A stretch of DNA of 38,803 nucleotides from a virus: positions 1 to 38,803 of IMG/VR virus record IMGVR_UViG_3300032893_000161. One strand, written 5' to 3'. The notes beneath the pieces were generated by a model, which was given only the letters and a program-made list of their open reading frames with translations, was not told the origin of the DNA and made no database searches. The translations under genes were made by a program, and so were the position numbers. The number at the start of each line of letters is the position of its first letter. Position 1 is the first letter of the stretch. Positions 15,566-21,985 of this stretch are shown piece by piece.

Positions 15566-15785
15566 ACTCTTCACTCTGATAGCCATACCGGTGCTCTCCT
15601 CGTGCACAACCGCGTCAGTCTCTCTCAAGGGCACGCTCTGGCAGGGAAACCACCAAAGCGCGTCCCTTGAGAGAGCACCAGAGAAGCGCTCGATCTCCTG
15701 CACGGATCCCGCCTTCGATCAATACACCTGCGAGCGAACCGAAGATTTGCGTTTACTCATCGAGTCATGCAAGGCTTGGCGGTGA
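15546..15785 (+). CDS. Phage lipoprotein, possible o-spanin-like (Rz1 position)
   Basis: A 79-residue protein from TTG 15546, the start that places a proper signal in front: charged VRGRLF, hydrophobic TLIAIPV, then the lipobox LSSC with Cys at residue 20. Lipidation at that Cys would send it to the outer membrane of a Gram-negative host. The mature part has three further Cys (SISCTDPAFDQYTCERTED and ESCKAWR). It overlaps the 58-residue gene before it by 20 bases and touches the endolysin gene after it. Position fits an outer-membrane spanin, but the sequence is not a recognised Rz1. A 12-bp inverted repeat lies inside it. Confidence 0.62.
   Translation: MTIVRGRLFTLIAIPVLSSCTTASVSLKGTLWQGNHQSASLERAPEKRSISCTDPAFDQYTCERTEDLRLLIESCKAWR
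15620..15675 (+). repeat. 12-bp perfect inverted repeat inside the lipoprotein gene
   Basis: The left arm is CTCTCTCAAGGG (15620-15631) and the right arm is CCCTTGAGAGAG (15664-15675), with 32 bases between them. In RNA this gives a perfect 12-bp stem. It lies in codons 26-44 of the lipoprotein. It may attenuate or pause expression, or be a chance result of codon choice. No poly-T follows. Confidence 0.7.
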
Positions 15786-16213
15786 TGATTCACCACACCG
15801 TTGATCCGGTGGCGGTGTGCCCTCTTTGCTCCGAGAAGATGGCGACTGCTCACCCGATCCTGCAGGACTGGTTCGAGAGGATTCGCGCGGCATTTCCAGG
15901 CGCGCATGTCTCCTGGGCGTTTCGCGACGAGGAGACTCAGGAGCTCTTCTTCCGGGAGGGAAAGAGTCGTGCGCGTTGGCCTAACTCGCGGCATAACCGG
16001 ACTCCGGCGGAAGCCATTGATCTTTTTTTGCTTGGGCCGGACAATGTCGCCCGGTGGCCGAAGCCATGGTTCCTCAAGATCTCCGAGTGGCTGATCGAGA
16101 AGCGAGCTCCGATTATCTGGGGTGGCACTTTCTCGAGCATCTCCGACCAGGACCATTTCAGCCTAAAGGCCAGCCTGTGCACGTCCTTGGGACCGGGCCC
16201 GGTTCATTGCTAG
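15785..16213 (+). CDS. Endolysin, M15-family peptidase (D-Ala / L-Ala-D-Glu type)
   Basis: A 142-residue protein that would cut peptide cross-links in host peptidoglycan. The segment WPNSRHNRTPAEAIDLF gives His70 and Asp79, and SISDQDHFSL gives His124. These match the zinc-binding H...D...H set of M15 peptidases. The lead-in HVSWAFRDEETQELFFREGK is also typical of phage members. I chose ATG 15785 because it shares one base with the lipoprotein stop (TGATG). GTG 15782 or ATG 15767 would add 1 or 6 residues. CPLC near residues 12-15 is an extra Cys pair. It is the last gene of the rightward block. Confidence 0.8.
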   Translation: MIHHTVDPVAVCPLCSEKMATAHPILQDWFERIRAAFPGAHVSWAFRDEETQELFFREGKSRARWPNSRHNRTPAEAIDLFLLGPDNVARWPKPWFLKISEWLIEKRAPIIWGGTFSSISDQDHFSLKASLCTSLGPGPVHC

Positions 16214-16239
16214 GGCCCCGGCCGCAGGACTACCTGCGG
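16192..16239. terminator. GC-rich hairpins between converging late and early operons
   Basis: A 12-bp palindrome ACCGGGCCCGGT (16192-16203) overlaps the end of the endolysin gene. A hairpin with arms CCGCAGG (16222-16228) and CCTGCGG (16233-16239) and a 4-base loop follows. They lie between the stops of the rightward endolysin and leftward RusA genes, where a two-way terminator is expected. Neither is followed by a run of T, so intrinsic termination is uncertain. Confidence 0.45.
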
Positions 16240-16261
16240 GTCCTGGTGCCGCTTCTGATCT

Positions 16262-16639
16262 TCACGGCGTGGCTTCTGACTCGCCGTCGGCCTCGACGGT
16301 GATCACCACGTGGCCGAGCTTGGCCGGGGCCTTCTCCCAGCGGTAGGTCGGGCATCCAATAACCTCCCAGGTGTCGTCCGATAGCACGCCGGCCTCGACC
16401 AGGCCATCCCAGAGCGGCTTAATACTGGCGATCAGGTTGTCGTGATCCCTGGGCCGCGAGGAGTGCAGGACCACATCGCCCGTGGCCTTCAGAAGCGGGC
16501 TCGGGGGCTTCTTGCCAGCCACCAGCATCCCGACCAGGCGCTTCCACTTGAGATTCTCGCGAGCCCTCTCCCGAAAGCCCATTCTGGCGTTCTGGCTCGG
16601 CGGTAGGCCCGGGACATCGATTACAAGAACGTACGCCAT
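16262..16639 (-). CDS. rusA: RusA-type Holliday junction resolvase
   Basis: A 125-residue endonuclease that resolves branched DNA during recombination and before packaging. The metal-binding set is clear: PRDHDNLIASIKPLWDGL gives Asp65, Asp67, Asn68, Lys74 and Asp78, and GVLSDDTWEV gives Asp88 and Asp89, as in RusA ('D.DN..K..LD.L.....DD'). The length matches the usual 120 or so. The frame is open further upstream, but ATG 16639, after GTGGAAATT, gives a normal RusA N-terminus (VLVIDVPGLPPSQN). It is the last gene of the leftward operon. The gene upstream overlaps its start by 19 bases. Confidence 0.85.
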   Translation of the reverse strand: MAYVLVIDVPGLPPSQNARMGFRERARENLKWKRLVGMLVAGKKPPSPLLKATGDVVLHSSRPRDHDNLIASIKPLWDGLVEAGVLSDDTWEVIGCPTYRWEKAPAKLGHVVITVEADGESEATP

Positions 16640-16773
16640 AATTTCCACACGATTATACACACGATCAGGCAAGCCAATAGAATGACATACGTCTCTGGTT
16701 TGCTCTCCAGCTTTGCCGGGCATGGGTGGCTCCAAACAAATGCGCAGCGATATCCGTCCATTATTGAATTCAT
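16621..16773 (-). CDS. Membrane microprotein (50 residues) overlapping RusA
   Basis: An ATG at 16773 opens a 50-codon frame that ends with TAA at 16621, after the RusA start. The C-terminal half is one membrane span (TYVILLACLIVCIIVWKLW, about residues 28-46) with a short basic end. The first half has three Cys. It fills what would otherwise be a 140-base gap in a packed operon, and other one-span microproteins neighbour it. The ribosome site is weak, so the start may be the Met at codon 5. Confidence 0.5.
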   Translation of the reverse strand: MNSIMDGYRCAFVWSHPCPAKLESKPETYVILLACLIVCIIVWKLWRTFL

Positions 16774-16780
16774 CTTGGGA

Positions 16781-16945
16781 TCAGGGAGGAGAAAGCGGCC
16801 ATTTCTGTTTCCTGGCGAAACGGTTCATCTTCTTGCTGAGCTCCCGGATCTCGCGCTCCTGCTTGACCAGCACAAGAGCGAATCCGCAGGTCAGCAGGAG
16901 CACGAAGATCAGGATGACGAAGAGGACCGTCGCCGCTGAGCTCAT
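16781..16945 (-). CDS. Membrane microprotein (54 residues)
   Basis: ATG 16945 overlaps the stop of the gene before it by one base (TGATG), which suggests translational coupling. Residues 5-28 form one membrane span (ATVLFVILIFVLLLTCGFALV), followed by a basic helix (KQEREIRELSKKMNRFARKQ) that would face the cytoplasm. The function is unknown. Layouts like this occur in small phage proteins that act on host membrane complexes or in lysis control, but nothing here decides it. Confidence 0.65.
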   Translation of the reverse strand: MSSAATVLFVILIFVLLLTCGFALVLVKQEREIRELSKKMNRFARKQKWPLSPP

Positions 16946-17169
16946 CAGATCTGAGCGAAGTCCCCGACCACCTGATTGTCCTTGGTCAGCACCGCAGTAG
17001 CGTTCTGAACCGCGGCGAGGGCGCTCTGCAGGTCCGCCAGGATCACGCTGGAGTTGTAGGACTGGAAGTCGGCGATCACGTGCTCGAGCTGTTGCACGCA
17101 GTCCTGGAGCTTGGTTACGGTGGCGCCGAGATCGGTCTGAGCTTGTTGCTGGTTGGCATCATTCGACAT
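16945..17169 (-). CDS. Small coiled-coil protein (74 residues)
   Basis: ATG 17169 has AAAGGA 8 bases upstream. The product is helical with heptad-like Leu/Val spacing (LGATVTKLQDCVQQLEHVIA, LADLQSALAAVQNATAVL) and a Gln/Asn/Asp-rich start. It has no membrane span. It is coupled to the membrane microprotein downstream by a one-base overlap, so the two may work as a pair. I do not recognise the family. Confidence 0.65.
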   Translation of the reverse strand: MSNDANQQQAQTDLGATVTKLQDCVQQLEHVIADFQSYNSSVILADLQSALAAVQNATAVLTKDNQVVGDFAQI

Positions 17170-17237
17170 GGGGCATTCCTTTCTTATCCAGGTTCGATAA
17201 ATGGTTGCACAGCCATCTGAAAAGATCGAATCAGAAC

Positions 17238-17351
17238 TCAGTCATCAAGACTGAGCCAGAGCACGAAGGCAGCAACAAGTATGACTCCGAGAAGAATGAG
17301 TCGGATTTCGAGGTCTTTCAGGGCCCAATCCCAATATTGCTGCCAGGTCAT
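17238..17351 (-). CDS. Membrane microprotein (37 residues)
   Basis: ATG 17351 overlaps the upstream gene's stop by 4 bases (ATGA). The protein is a short aromatic and charged head (MTWQQYWDWALKDLEIR) followed by one span (LILLGVILVAAFVLWLSL) and DD at the end. The function is unknown. It is short, but the coupled start, open frame and clear amphipathic-then-membrane pattern argue for a real gene. Confidence 0.55.
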   Translation of the reverse strand: MTWQQYWDWALKDLEIRLILLGVILVAAFVLWLSLDD

Positions 17352-17722
17352 GACGAATCCTTGAGGGCGCGGATAGCAAGCATAGCATCGTAACGTCCCT
17401 GCGAGTAGCCCTCATCAAAGCGATTGCCCAGTTGAGTCGTCAGGTCGCTGGTATCGCCGGCCTTCGCCGCCGCCCTCTCCAGCCCCGCGTCGTGGGCGGC
17501 CTGGAGCGCGGAGGCGATAGTTCCTACATCGCGCAGAGCAAGCTCTGGAGTCAGCATCTTCGCGACGAGAGTTTCGTAAACCTGTCTTGCCTCCCTCTCC
17601 CAGCGGTTTTCGGGATAGTTTACACTGGATGGTTTACTGTAAACGTCGTCGGGTGGGGTGGAAGCGCGCCCTGGCTTGAGATGGCACATGCATGGATCGC
17701 ATGCGCAACAGCTTCGACTCAT
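17348..17722 (-). CDS. Hypothetical protein with Cys-rich start (124 residues)
   Basis: Coupled to the gene before it by an ATGA overlap at 17719-17722. The first 13 residues hold five Cys (SCCACDPCMCHLK), a likely metal-binding knuckle. The remainder is helical (NRWEREARQVYETLVAKML, then IASALQAAHDAGLERAAAKA). I do not recognise the family. Such short early phage proteins often bind host factors, but no function can be stated. Confidence 0.65.
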   Translation of the reverse strand: MSRSCCACDPCMCHLKPGRASTPPDDVYSKPSSVNYPENRWEREARQVYETLVAKMLTPELALRDVGTIASALQAAHDAGLERAAAKAGDTSDLTTQLGNRFDEGYSQGRYDAMLAIRALKDSS

Positions 17723-17934
17723 TTCCCCTCCCTCTTCCGGGCCGCGAGGCAGCGGTTATGGGCGGTGCATGCGTCTGCAGCCCTAAGTAACCACTTAGCC
17801 AGCTTGCGGGCGTCCGCAGGAGACAGGTCCACGCCGCAAGAGATAGCTACGCGCATTTCCCCGCCAGATTCGTGCATATGAGTTAAGTCAGCGACTTCTT
17901 CATCGTCGATTATGAAGGCTTTAACTTTCGCCAT
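17719..17934 (-). CDS. Hypothetical protein (71 residues)
   Basis: ATG 17934 is preceded by AAGGGG at a six-base spacing. ATG 17940 would add two residues but sits directly on that site. The protein starts MAKVKAFIIDDEEVADLTHM and ends with a helical Lys/Arg-rich part (PADARKLAKWLLRAADACTA). It overlaps the upstream 174-residue gene by 14 bases. No family is recognised. Confidence 0.6.
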   Translation of the reverse strand: MAKVKAFIIDDEEVADLTHMHESGGEMRVAISCGVDLSPADARKLAKWLLRAADACTAHNRCLAARKREGK

Positions 17935-18445
17935 CCCCATCCCCTTTCCCCGTGGCGAGCGCAATCCCGAGCAACGCCTCGTCAGCGGCATCATAGCCAA
18001 GATTTTCGTCTGATCCGTCGTGGAATTCCCTGCGACCGTTTGGGAGAAGGTCATACCAATTAGAGCGGTTCGCATAGACTTCAAGAGAATCTTTGCACGC
18101 CTCTATAAGTTCAATCAGGCGTGCGTTCTCGGCGCGGAGCCGAATAATCTCCGGAAGCATTTCATGCAGCGATTTTACAGTTGAGCGAGAGAAGCCGTGA
18201 TGCTCCAAACAGCGACAGCCGCCATTGGTCCGCATTCCGCCCTTTTTCGTCGCGAACATGCACGAATTGTCGCCGCAATCTATTTCCAACTCCCGCTCCA
18301 GCGCCGATGGGGCGTCGGGCTGGGCGGGCCTGGGATCGCATTCCTGCCAGCGAACCATGGAGTCGGGCAGGCCGGATGTACAGATGCAAAGTGAGGTAGG
18401 CTCATTGCATCTGGAGCAGAACCTTGGTGGAGTGTACCCGCTCAT
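17921..18445 (-). CDS. Hypothetical protein with zinc-finger-like start (174 residues)
   Basis: It begins with CSRCNEPTSLCIC (residues 10-22), a C-x2-C-x5-C-x-C cluster likely to bind zinc, with two further Cys pairs later (DCGDNSCMF and CRCLEHHGF). The middle is a helix (LHEMLPEIIRLRAENARLIE) and the end is acidic (DGSDENLGYDAADEALLG). Its start overlaps the upstream stop by 4 bases (ATGA). The family is unrecognised. The layout resembles phage early proteins with an Ea22-like helical core. Confidence 0.65.
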   Translation of the reverse strand: MSGYTPPRFCSRCNEPTSLCICTSGLPDSMVRWQECDPRPAQPDAPSALERELEIDCGDNSCMFATKKGGMRTNGGCRCLEHHGFSRSTVKSLHEMLPEIIRLRAENARLIELIEACKDSLEVYANRSNWYDLLPNGRREFHDGSDENLGYDAADEALLGIALATGKGDGDGES

Positions 18446-18801
18446 TCCCCGGCTCCTTCCGCGACTCGCGCCAGCTGGGCGAGAGCCGCACTCAGCTTAC
18501 AGTACGAATCTACGGCCGGAGTTTTTCCGCCTGCGAATTCGGCTGCCGCCGCCGCCACAGCGACCAGGGCCCGGACCGTCTCGGGAGGGATGGCGGCGAG
18601 GTAGGCGCTGTCGCGTTTAGCCTTATCGTGCGCATCGCCGTCAGGCGGATTGCCTTCTTCGTCGTCCTCTCCGTGGTGGTGAGGTCCGACGGCGCACCAG
18701 CCTCCATCCTCGGCGCCATACCATTCATGAGCTTCCCAAGGCCCGCGCGTCGCCTCCGAAGCCAGCCGCTCCAGTCGGTCGAGCCATGCTGAGAGGGTCA
18801 T
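18442..18801 (-). CDS. Ea22-like early protein (119 residues)
   Basis: ATG 18801 follows GAGGA at a good distance. The N-terminus WLDRLERLASEATRGPW and the later KAKRDSAYLAAIPPETVRAL resemble the 'ATPGPW ... RDAAYIAAANP..V..LL' pattern of Ea22-like and related phage early proteins, whose role is unsettled. The centre is acidic with a His triplet (HHHGEDDEEGNPP). Both ends overlap neighbours by 4 bases. The frame is open further upstream, but that part lacks a ribosome site and covers the next gene. Confidence 0.65.
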   Translation of the reverse strand: MTLSAWLDRLERLASEATRGPWEAHEWYGAEDGGWCAVGPHHHGEDDEEGNPPDGDAHDKAKRDSAYLAAIPPETVRALVAVAAAAAEFAGGKTPAVDSYCKLSAALAQLARVAEGAGE

Positions 18802-19016
18802 GGAGCATCCTCCACGCACATCATCGCTTTTTTGTAATTGTAAGTTCCCTTCGTTTCGCCCTTGAGCAGTAGAAAATCCAGGAAGCAGGGGACGCAAGCC
18901 CATTTCGTTCCGAGTTTGTATTTCGGAGAGAGCTGAATCAGGACTTGCGACTTCACCAGGCATGCGCGCTGGCAGCCGCAACTGTAGCACCGCTGTAGTT
19001 TTCTCTTTCTCATCAT
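18798..19016 (-). CDS. Small zinc-ribbon-like protein (72 residues)
   Basis: Starts MMRKRKLQRCYSCGCQRACL. The early Cys cluster (CYSCGCQRAC) and the later CVPC form two knuckles about 25 residues apart, as in zinc ribbons. GGAGGA lies immediately before the paired ATG codons, so the second ATG (19013) may be the true start. It overlaps the next gene by 4 bases (ATGA). The function is unknown. About 120 bases upstream of it (19017-19136) hold no gene, only GC-rich sequence. Confidence 0.62.
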   Translation of the reverse strand: MMRKRKLQRCYSCGCQRACLVKSQVLIQLSPKYKLGTKWACVPCFLDFLLLKGETKGTYNYKKAMMCVEDAP

Positions 19017-19136
19017 TCCTCCAAAATCAGGGCCCCGGGCCGGCGGCCACCGCTTACGGCCCGCCTACGTTGACTCGCGGCCTGGCGCCCGAGGCCCCGC
19101 TGCCCCTCGCGGGTGCGAGAGGGCAAGTTATGCGGG

Positions 19137-19358
19137 CTATTTCCCGTCCCACGCCTCGTCGTATCTCCTGAGCATCTGATAGGCCAGCCGCTGAACCATG
19201 CCGATAAGCGGAAGGGCCTTGCCATGAAAATGGATGGTGTGGTGCGGGCCGTGGTCGATCACGATAGCGAAACCATCGCAGGTTTTCAGGTATTCCGTTA
19301 CCTTCTTCCGCATCAGTTCCTCTTCGCTCAGCTTCGCAGGCTTCTTCTTCGCTTTCAT
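19137..19358 (-). CDS. Hypothetical protein (73 residues)
   Basis: The protein has a basic start (MKAKKKPAKLSEEELMRKKV), then a compact domain with DGFAIVIDHGPHHTIHFHG, rich in His, and a C-terminal helix (MVQRLAYQMLRRYDEAWD). ATG 19358 is preceded by GGAGTGAGGAG. The His pattern could bind metal, but I do not recognise a family. It sits in the leftward operon 4 bases after the previous stop. Confidence 0.65.
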   Translation of the reverse strand: MKAKKKPAKLSEEELMRKKVTEYLKTCDGFAIVIDHGPHHTIHFHGKALPLIGMVQRLAYQMLRRYDEAWDGK

Positions 19359-19362
19359 CTCC

Positions 19363-19764
19363 TCACTCCTTCTCCGGGCGCGGCCCGGGGTTCATGGCTT
19401 TGGTGCGGGCTTCGACGAGGATCGCGCGCTTGCCAATCCGCAAGATATCGTAGGGCGCGACAAATTTCATGGTACAGAACGAATCCCGCTCCCACTCACC
19501 CTCCCATACCTGGGCCTTACGCTTCACGAGACGGCGGCAGCCGAGAAGGGCTACCACGTGCAGCCCGCTTTCACACTCGACAAGCGCGACGCCTTGATTC
19601 AAGTCGCGGATGGTTCCGCGATCTCGAACCGCGATTGTCGACGGATGGAGCTTGCGGTCTTTCGGATAGAACGCCGAGCCGCCACTCACTCGGCTGAACG
19701 CGACCCGATCACCCGCCTTCCACGCCTTCCCCTCCCCACCGGCTTCTCGGTTACGCTGGGTCAT
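19363..19764 (-). CDS. Hypothetical beta-rich protein (133 residues)
   Basis: ATG 19764 overlaps the stop of the methyltransferase gene by 4 bases. The sequence is beta-prone and basic (WKAGDRVAFSRVSGGSAFYP, GTIRDLNQGVALVECESGLH, VVALLGCRRLVKRK), which suggests a small barrel such as a KOW/SH3-like fold. The family is unrecognised. Because it is coupled to the Dam-like and glycosyltransferase genes it may share their task, but that is inference from order only. Confidence 0.62.
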   Translation of the reverse strand: MTQRNREAGGEGKAWKAGDRVAFSRVSGGSAFYPKDRKLHPSTIAVRDRGTIRDLNQGVALVECESGLHVVALLGCRRLVKRKAQVWEGEWERDSFCTMKFVAPYDILRIGKRAILVEARTKAMNPGPRPEKE

Positions 19765-20630
19765 GGGATTACCTCCTGAAAAAGTTTCATCTGCCGCATG
19801 GCCTTCACGGCCGAAGGGTTGAGCCAAAGTCGCTCCGTTCGAGGCGAACCGACGTTTCCTCGGTGAAAGGTCATCGCCCGCGTTTCCCGATATTCCCAGC
19901 CAAGGCGATCGTAGATCGGCGTAGGATACCCGCTCAGAACAACCATCCCCTTAAGCCCGGCTAGGAAGTCGATCAGCTTCAAGTGGTCCTGATCGGTCAT
20001 CTCGTGCCGATAGCCATGGCCATTCGTCTTCAGCCCACGCGTACGGATGTCCGAGCGGGTCGCGTGCACATATGGGGGATCGCAGTAGTGCAGAGTTTCG
20101 TCGGAGTCCTGCGAGAGCATGACCTCGAGAGCATCGCGATTCTCGATGACCACTCCCCGAAGCCGTTCGTGGAAGGCTTCGATATGGACGGGCCAGCTCG
20201 CCCAATCGTGCGCTGGCGTCGTGCCTGCGCGGCTGGAGTTGGAGCGAAAGCCAGTGCGCCATTTTCGAGTCACGCTGTCAGCGCCGAAACCCATGAACGA
20301 TCGAATGATCGTCCGTCTTGCGCGCTCGACCGGATCCTTCACGAAACGCCGGTTCTGGGCAAGCTCGAGCTCGTCACGAGCGAAGGGGGTTGCCTCGAGC
20401 AGCCGACGAAGTCGCCGATGCCTGTCCCGGAGCACGCGGAACACGTTGACGACCTCGCCATCCAGATCGTTGTAGATCTCGCCGTAGGTCCTCGGCTTCA
20501 ACATAAGAACGCTTGCTCCTCCTCCGAATGGCTCCGTGTAAATCCGATGCTCGGGGAAGTTCTCGATGATCCAAGGGGCAATCCGCCACTTGCCGCCGAA
20601 GTACCTGAGCACGGGCCGCCCGACGGTCAT
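19761..20630 (-). CDS. dam: D12-class (Dam-type) adenine-N6 DNA methyltransferase
   Basis: A 289-residue enzyme that methylates adenine in DNA with S-adenosylmethionine. Visible motifs in family order: LRYFGGKWRIAPWI (residues 8-21), TEPFGGGASVL (32-42, cofactor loop), YNDLDGEVVNVFRVLRD (53-69) and YCDPPY (182-187, catalytic motif). This order and length match Dam-type enzymes, whose site is usually GATC, though the target here is not proved. ATG 20630 overlaps the glycosyltransferase stop by 4 bases. The frame is open much further upstream, but that mirrors the neighbouring gene. GATC is strikingly frequent throughout the genome. Confidence 0.9.
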   Translation of the reverse strand: MTVGRPVLRYFGGKWRIAPWIIENFPEHRIYTEPFGGGASVLMLKPRTYGEIYNDLDGEVVNVFRVLRDRHRRLRRLLEATPFARDELELAQNRRFVKDPVERARRTIIRSFMGFGADSVTRKWRTGFRSNSSRAGTTPAHDWASWPVHIEAFHERLRGVVIENRDALEVMLSQDSDETLHYCDPPYVHATRSDIRTRGLKTNGHGYRHEMTDQDHLKLIDFLAGLKGMVVLSGYPTPIYDRLGWEYRETRAMTFHRGNVGSPRTERLWLNPSAVKAMRQMKLFQEVIP

Positions 20631-21385
20631 ACGGCTCCCGACAGCGGCATCTTGTCCCGGACGTACTCCTCGAAGCTCCCGAAGTAGCGGCCGTCGGCGT
20701 GCTCGCGCTTGTACTGCGAGTAGATCGGGTGATGCGGCACCGGGTGCTTGGTCTCCCGGAAGTCGTAGAGATAGCACCACCGCATGCCGATCTCCCGCAT
20801 GTGGGCCTCCATCGCGATCTCGACCTTGCCGTAGTAGAGCGTGGGGGCAAGCATCCCCTTGTCGAGCGCGCGGCCCCGGAACAGGGTCGCGGCCCACATG
20901 TCGGTCGAGTCGGTGACCGCGCATCGGTGGCCAGCGATCGTCTCAAAGCGCCAGCGCCGATTATTTACACAGCGCTCGTCGAGGAGCGCAACATAGCCCA
21001 GGCTCGGGTCGGCACGCATGACGTCCACCATGGCCTTTCCCCAGCCCGGGGTCAGCGGCCAGATGTCGAGGTCGTAGTTGAGCACCAGAGTCTCCGCGGT
21101 GAACGAGGTGAGCGCCTTCAGCTTCTCGAGGCCGAAGTTGAAGCCGCCGTGCCCGCCGCGGTTTCTCTCCGGGCGCTCGAGGATCGGGTTGGCGCAGGCA
21201 AGCGCGCTTTTGAAATTCGACACCGCGGCGATCCACTCGGGCTCGGTGCTCAGCGGCCAGCGGTTGTCGACGAGCATCCAGGGCGAGGGGTTGCAAGCGA
21301 AACCGGCGGTCGCCCACATCTGGGTGATCGTCTGCAGAATGATCGCGGGATCCATGTACAGAATACTGATTGCAGTCAGGTCCAT
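20627..21385 (-). CDS. GT-A-type glycosyltransferase, coupled to the methyltransferase
   Basis: A 252-residue protein. The central VLNYDLDIWPLTPGW (about residues 101-115) has the D-x-D motif that binds the metal and nucleotide sugar in GT-A enzymes. Around it are GHGGFNFGLEKLKALTSFTAE and, later, DMWAATLFRGRALDKGML, which look like the acceptor side. AAGGAG lies 8 bases before ATG 21385. Transferred sugar and acceptor cannot be read from the sequence. The coupled stop/start with the DNA methyltransferase raises DNA as an acceptor. A host surface glycan is the other option. Confidence 0.7.
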   Translation of the reverse strand: MDLTAISILYMDPAIILQTITQMWATAGFACNPSPWMLVDNRWPLSTEPEWIAAVSNFKSALACANPILERPERNRGGHGGFNFGLEKLKALTSFTAETLVLNYDLDIWPLTPGWGKAMVDVMRADPSLGYVALLDERCVNNRRWRFETIAGHRCAVTDSTDMWAATLFRGRALDKGMLAPTLYYGKVEIAMEAHMREIGMRWCYLYDFRETKHPVPHHPIYSQYKREHADGRYFGSFEEYVRDKMPLSGAV

Positions 21386-21442
21386 TGGAGGGCTCCTTGC
21401 AGAGAAAGGCCCGGACGCTCGAGGCGCCCGGGGAAGATTCGT

Positions 21443-21688
21443 TTATCCGGAGCCGTCGCCGTAGCCGGAGCCGGAGCCGTCGCCGTCGCCGTCGCCGTAG
21501 CCGTAGCCGGAGCCGGAGCCGTCGCCGTCGCCGTCGCCGTAGCCGTAGCCGGAGCCGGAGCCGTCGCCGTCGCCGGAGCCGTCGCCGTAGCCGTCGCCGT
21601 AGCCGGTGCCGTCGCCGTCGCCGTAGCCGTAGCCGGAGCCGGAGCCGTAGCCGGAGCCGGAGCCGTCGCCGTAGCCTTTAGGACTCAC
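21443..21688 (-). CDS. Gly-Asp/Ser/Tyr dipeptide-repeat protein (81 residues)
   Basis: After MSPK the whole protein is made of X-Gly pairs with X = Asp, Ser, Tyr or once Thr. A 14-residue block (YGYGDGDGDGSGSG) occurs twice in tandem, with decayed copies before it. Every second residue is Gly, so no stable fold is expected. GTG 21688 overlaps the stop of the upstream gene (GTGA), which supports translation. DGDGDG stretches mimic the D-x-D-x-D-G calcium loop but lack the usual Glu at position 12. The repeats make the gene prone to length change. The function is unknown. Confidence 0.55.
   Translation of the reverse strand: MSPKGYGDGSGSGYGSGSGYGYGDGDGTGYGDGYGDGSGDGDGSGSGYGYGDGDGDGSGSGYGYGDGDGDGSGSGYGDGSG
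21447..21676. repeat. Hexanucleotide-based tandem repeat array
   Basis: On the plus strand this is a run of hexamers GCCGTC, GCCGTA and GCCGGA. They combine into a 42-bp unit that is repeated perfectly at least twice in the left half of the array, with diverged units to its right. Codon use is almost fixed per residue (GGC, GAC, TCC, TAC), as expected from recent slippage. Assembly of such a run from short reads can misjudge its length. Confidence 0.85.
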
Positions 21689-21981
21689 TTGTGCTGGCTC
21701 CAGGCGGGAACGGAATTGATCGACTCGCGAGCGGCGTCGGTCACGTCCAGGAGCTCAAAGCCCCGCGGTGACGTGAGTTCAACGCGCGGAACGGGCGCCG
21801 GAAATTTGCAATTCTGTGGCTTCGACGTGCCCTTCGTCGCGAGCTCGCTCAGGCTCGAAGCACCATCCCAATACCAAATCCGCCTGGCATTTTGCAGGAT
21901 CTTGCAGGTCTCGGTGCTTGCGGGGTCAAGCTCGCCCGCGAATACTCCCATGGCGTAAGTTCGGACAATCACGTATTTCAT
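21685..21981 (-). CDS. DUF6948-like phage protein (98 residues)
   Basis: The sequence MKYVIVRTYAMGVFAGELDP, then LQNARRIWYWDGASSLSELA, GTSKPQNCKFP and SINSVPAW resembles a small conserved phage protein family that I know as DUF6948 ('VRTYSAGVFAG ... NARRIWYWAGA.SL..LA..G'). Its function is not established. It starts at ATG 21981, three bases after the previous stop, with GGAAAA upstream, and overlaps the repeat-protein gene by 4 bases. Confidence 0.72.
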   Translation of the reverse strand: MKYVIVRTYAMGVFAGELDPASTETCKILQNARRIWYWDGASSLSELATKGTSKPQNCKFPAPVPRVELTSPRGFELLDVTDAARESINSVPAWSQHK

Positions 21982-21985
21982 CGAC

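Noticed and set aside
16177-16302. 42-codon plus-strand frame with a membrane-like segment at the end of the endolysin gene
   Set aside because: It would need a GTG start within the endolysin gene without a ribosome site and overlaps the RusA gene on the other strand by about 40 bases. The hydrophobic run may be chance.
19017-19136. 120 GC-rich bases between two leftward genes, partly open in a minus-strand frame
   Set aside because: The frame needs a start inside the neighbouring gene and gives Arg/Gly/Pro-rich low-information sequence. Treated as a non-coding spacer.
21447-21676. CRISPR-like array
   Set aside because: The repeats are hexamers and 42-bp units in direct succession without unique spacers, and no cas gene is present.
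20699-21958. 419-codon plus-strand frame with long Ala-Val-Ala-Gly repeats
   Set aside because: It runs opposite to four supported leftward genes, and its repeat is only the complement of the hexamer array. The coupled starts of the leftward genes are stronger evidence.
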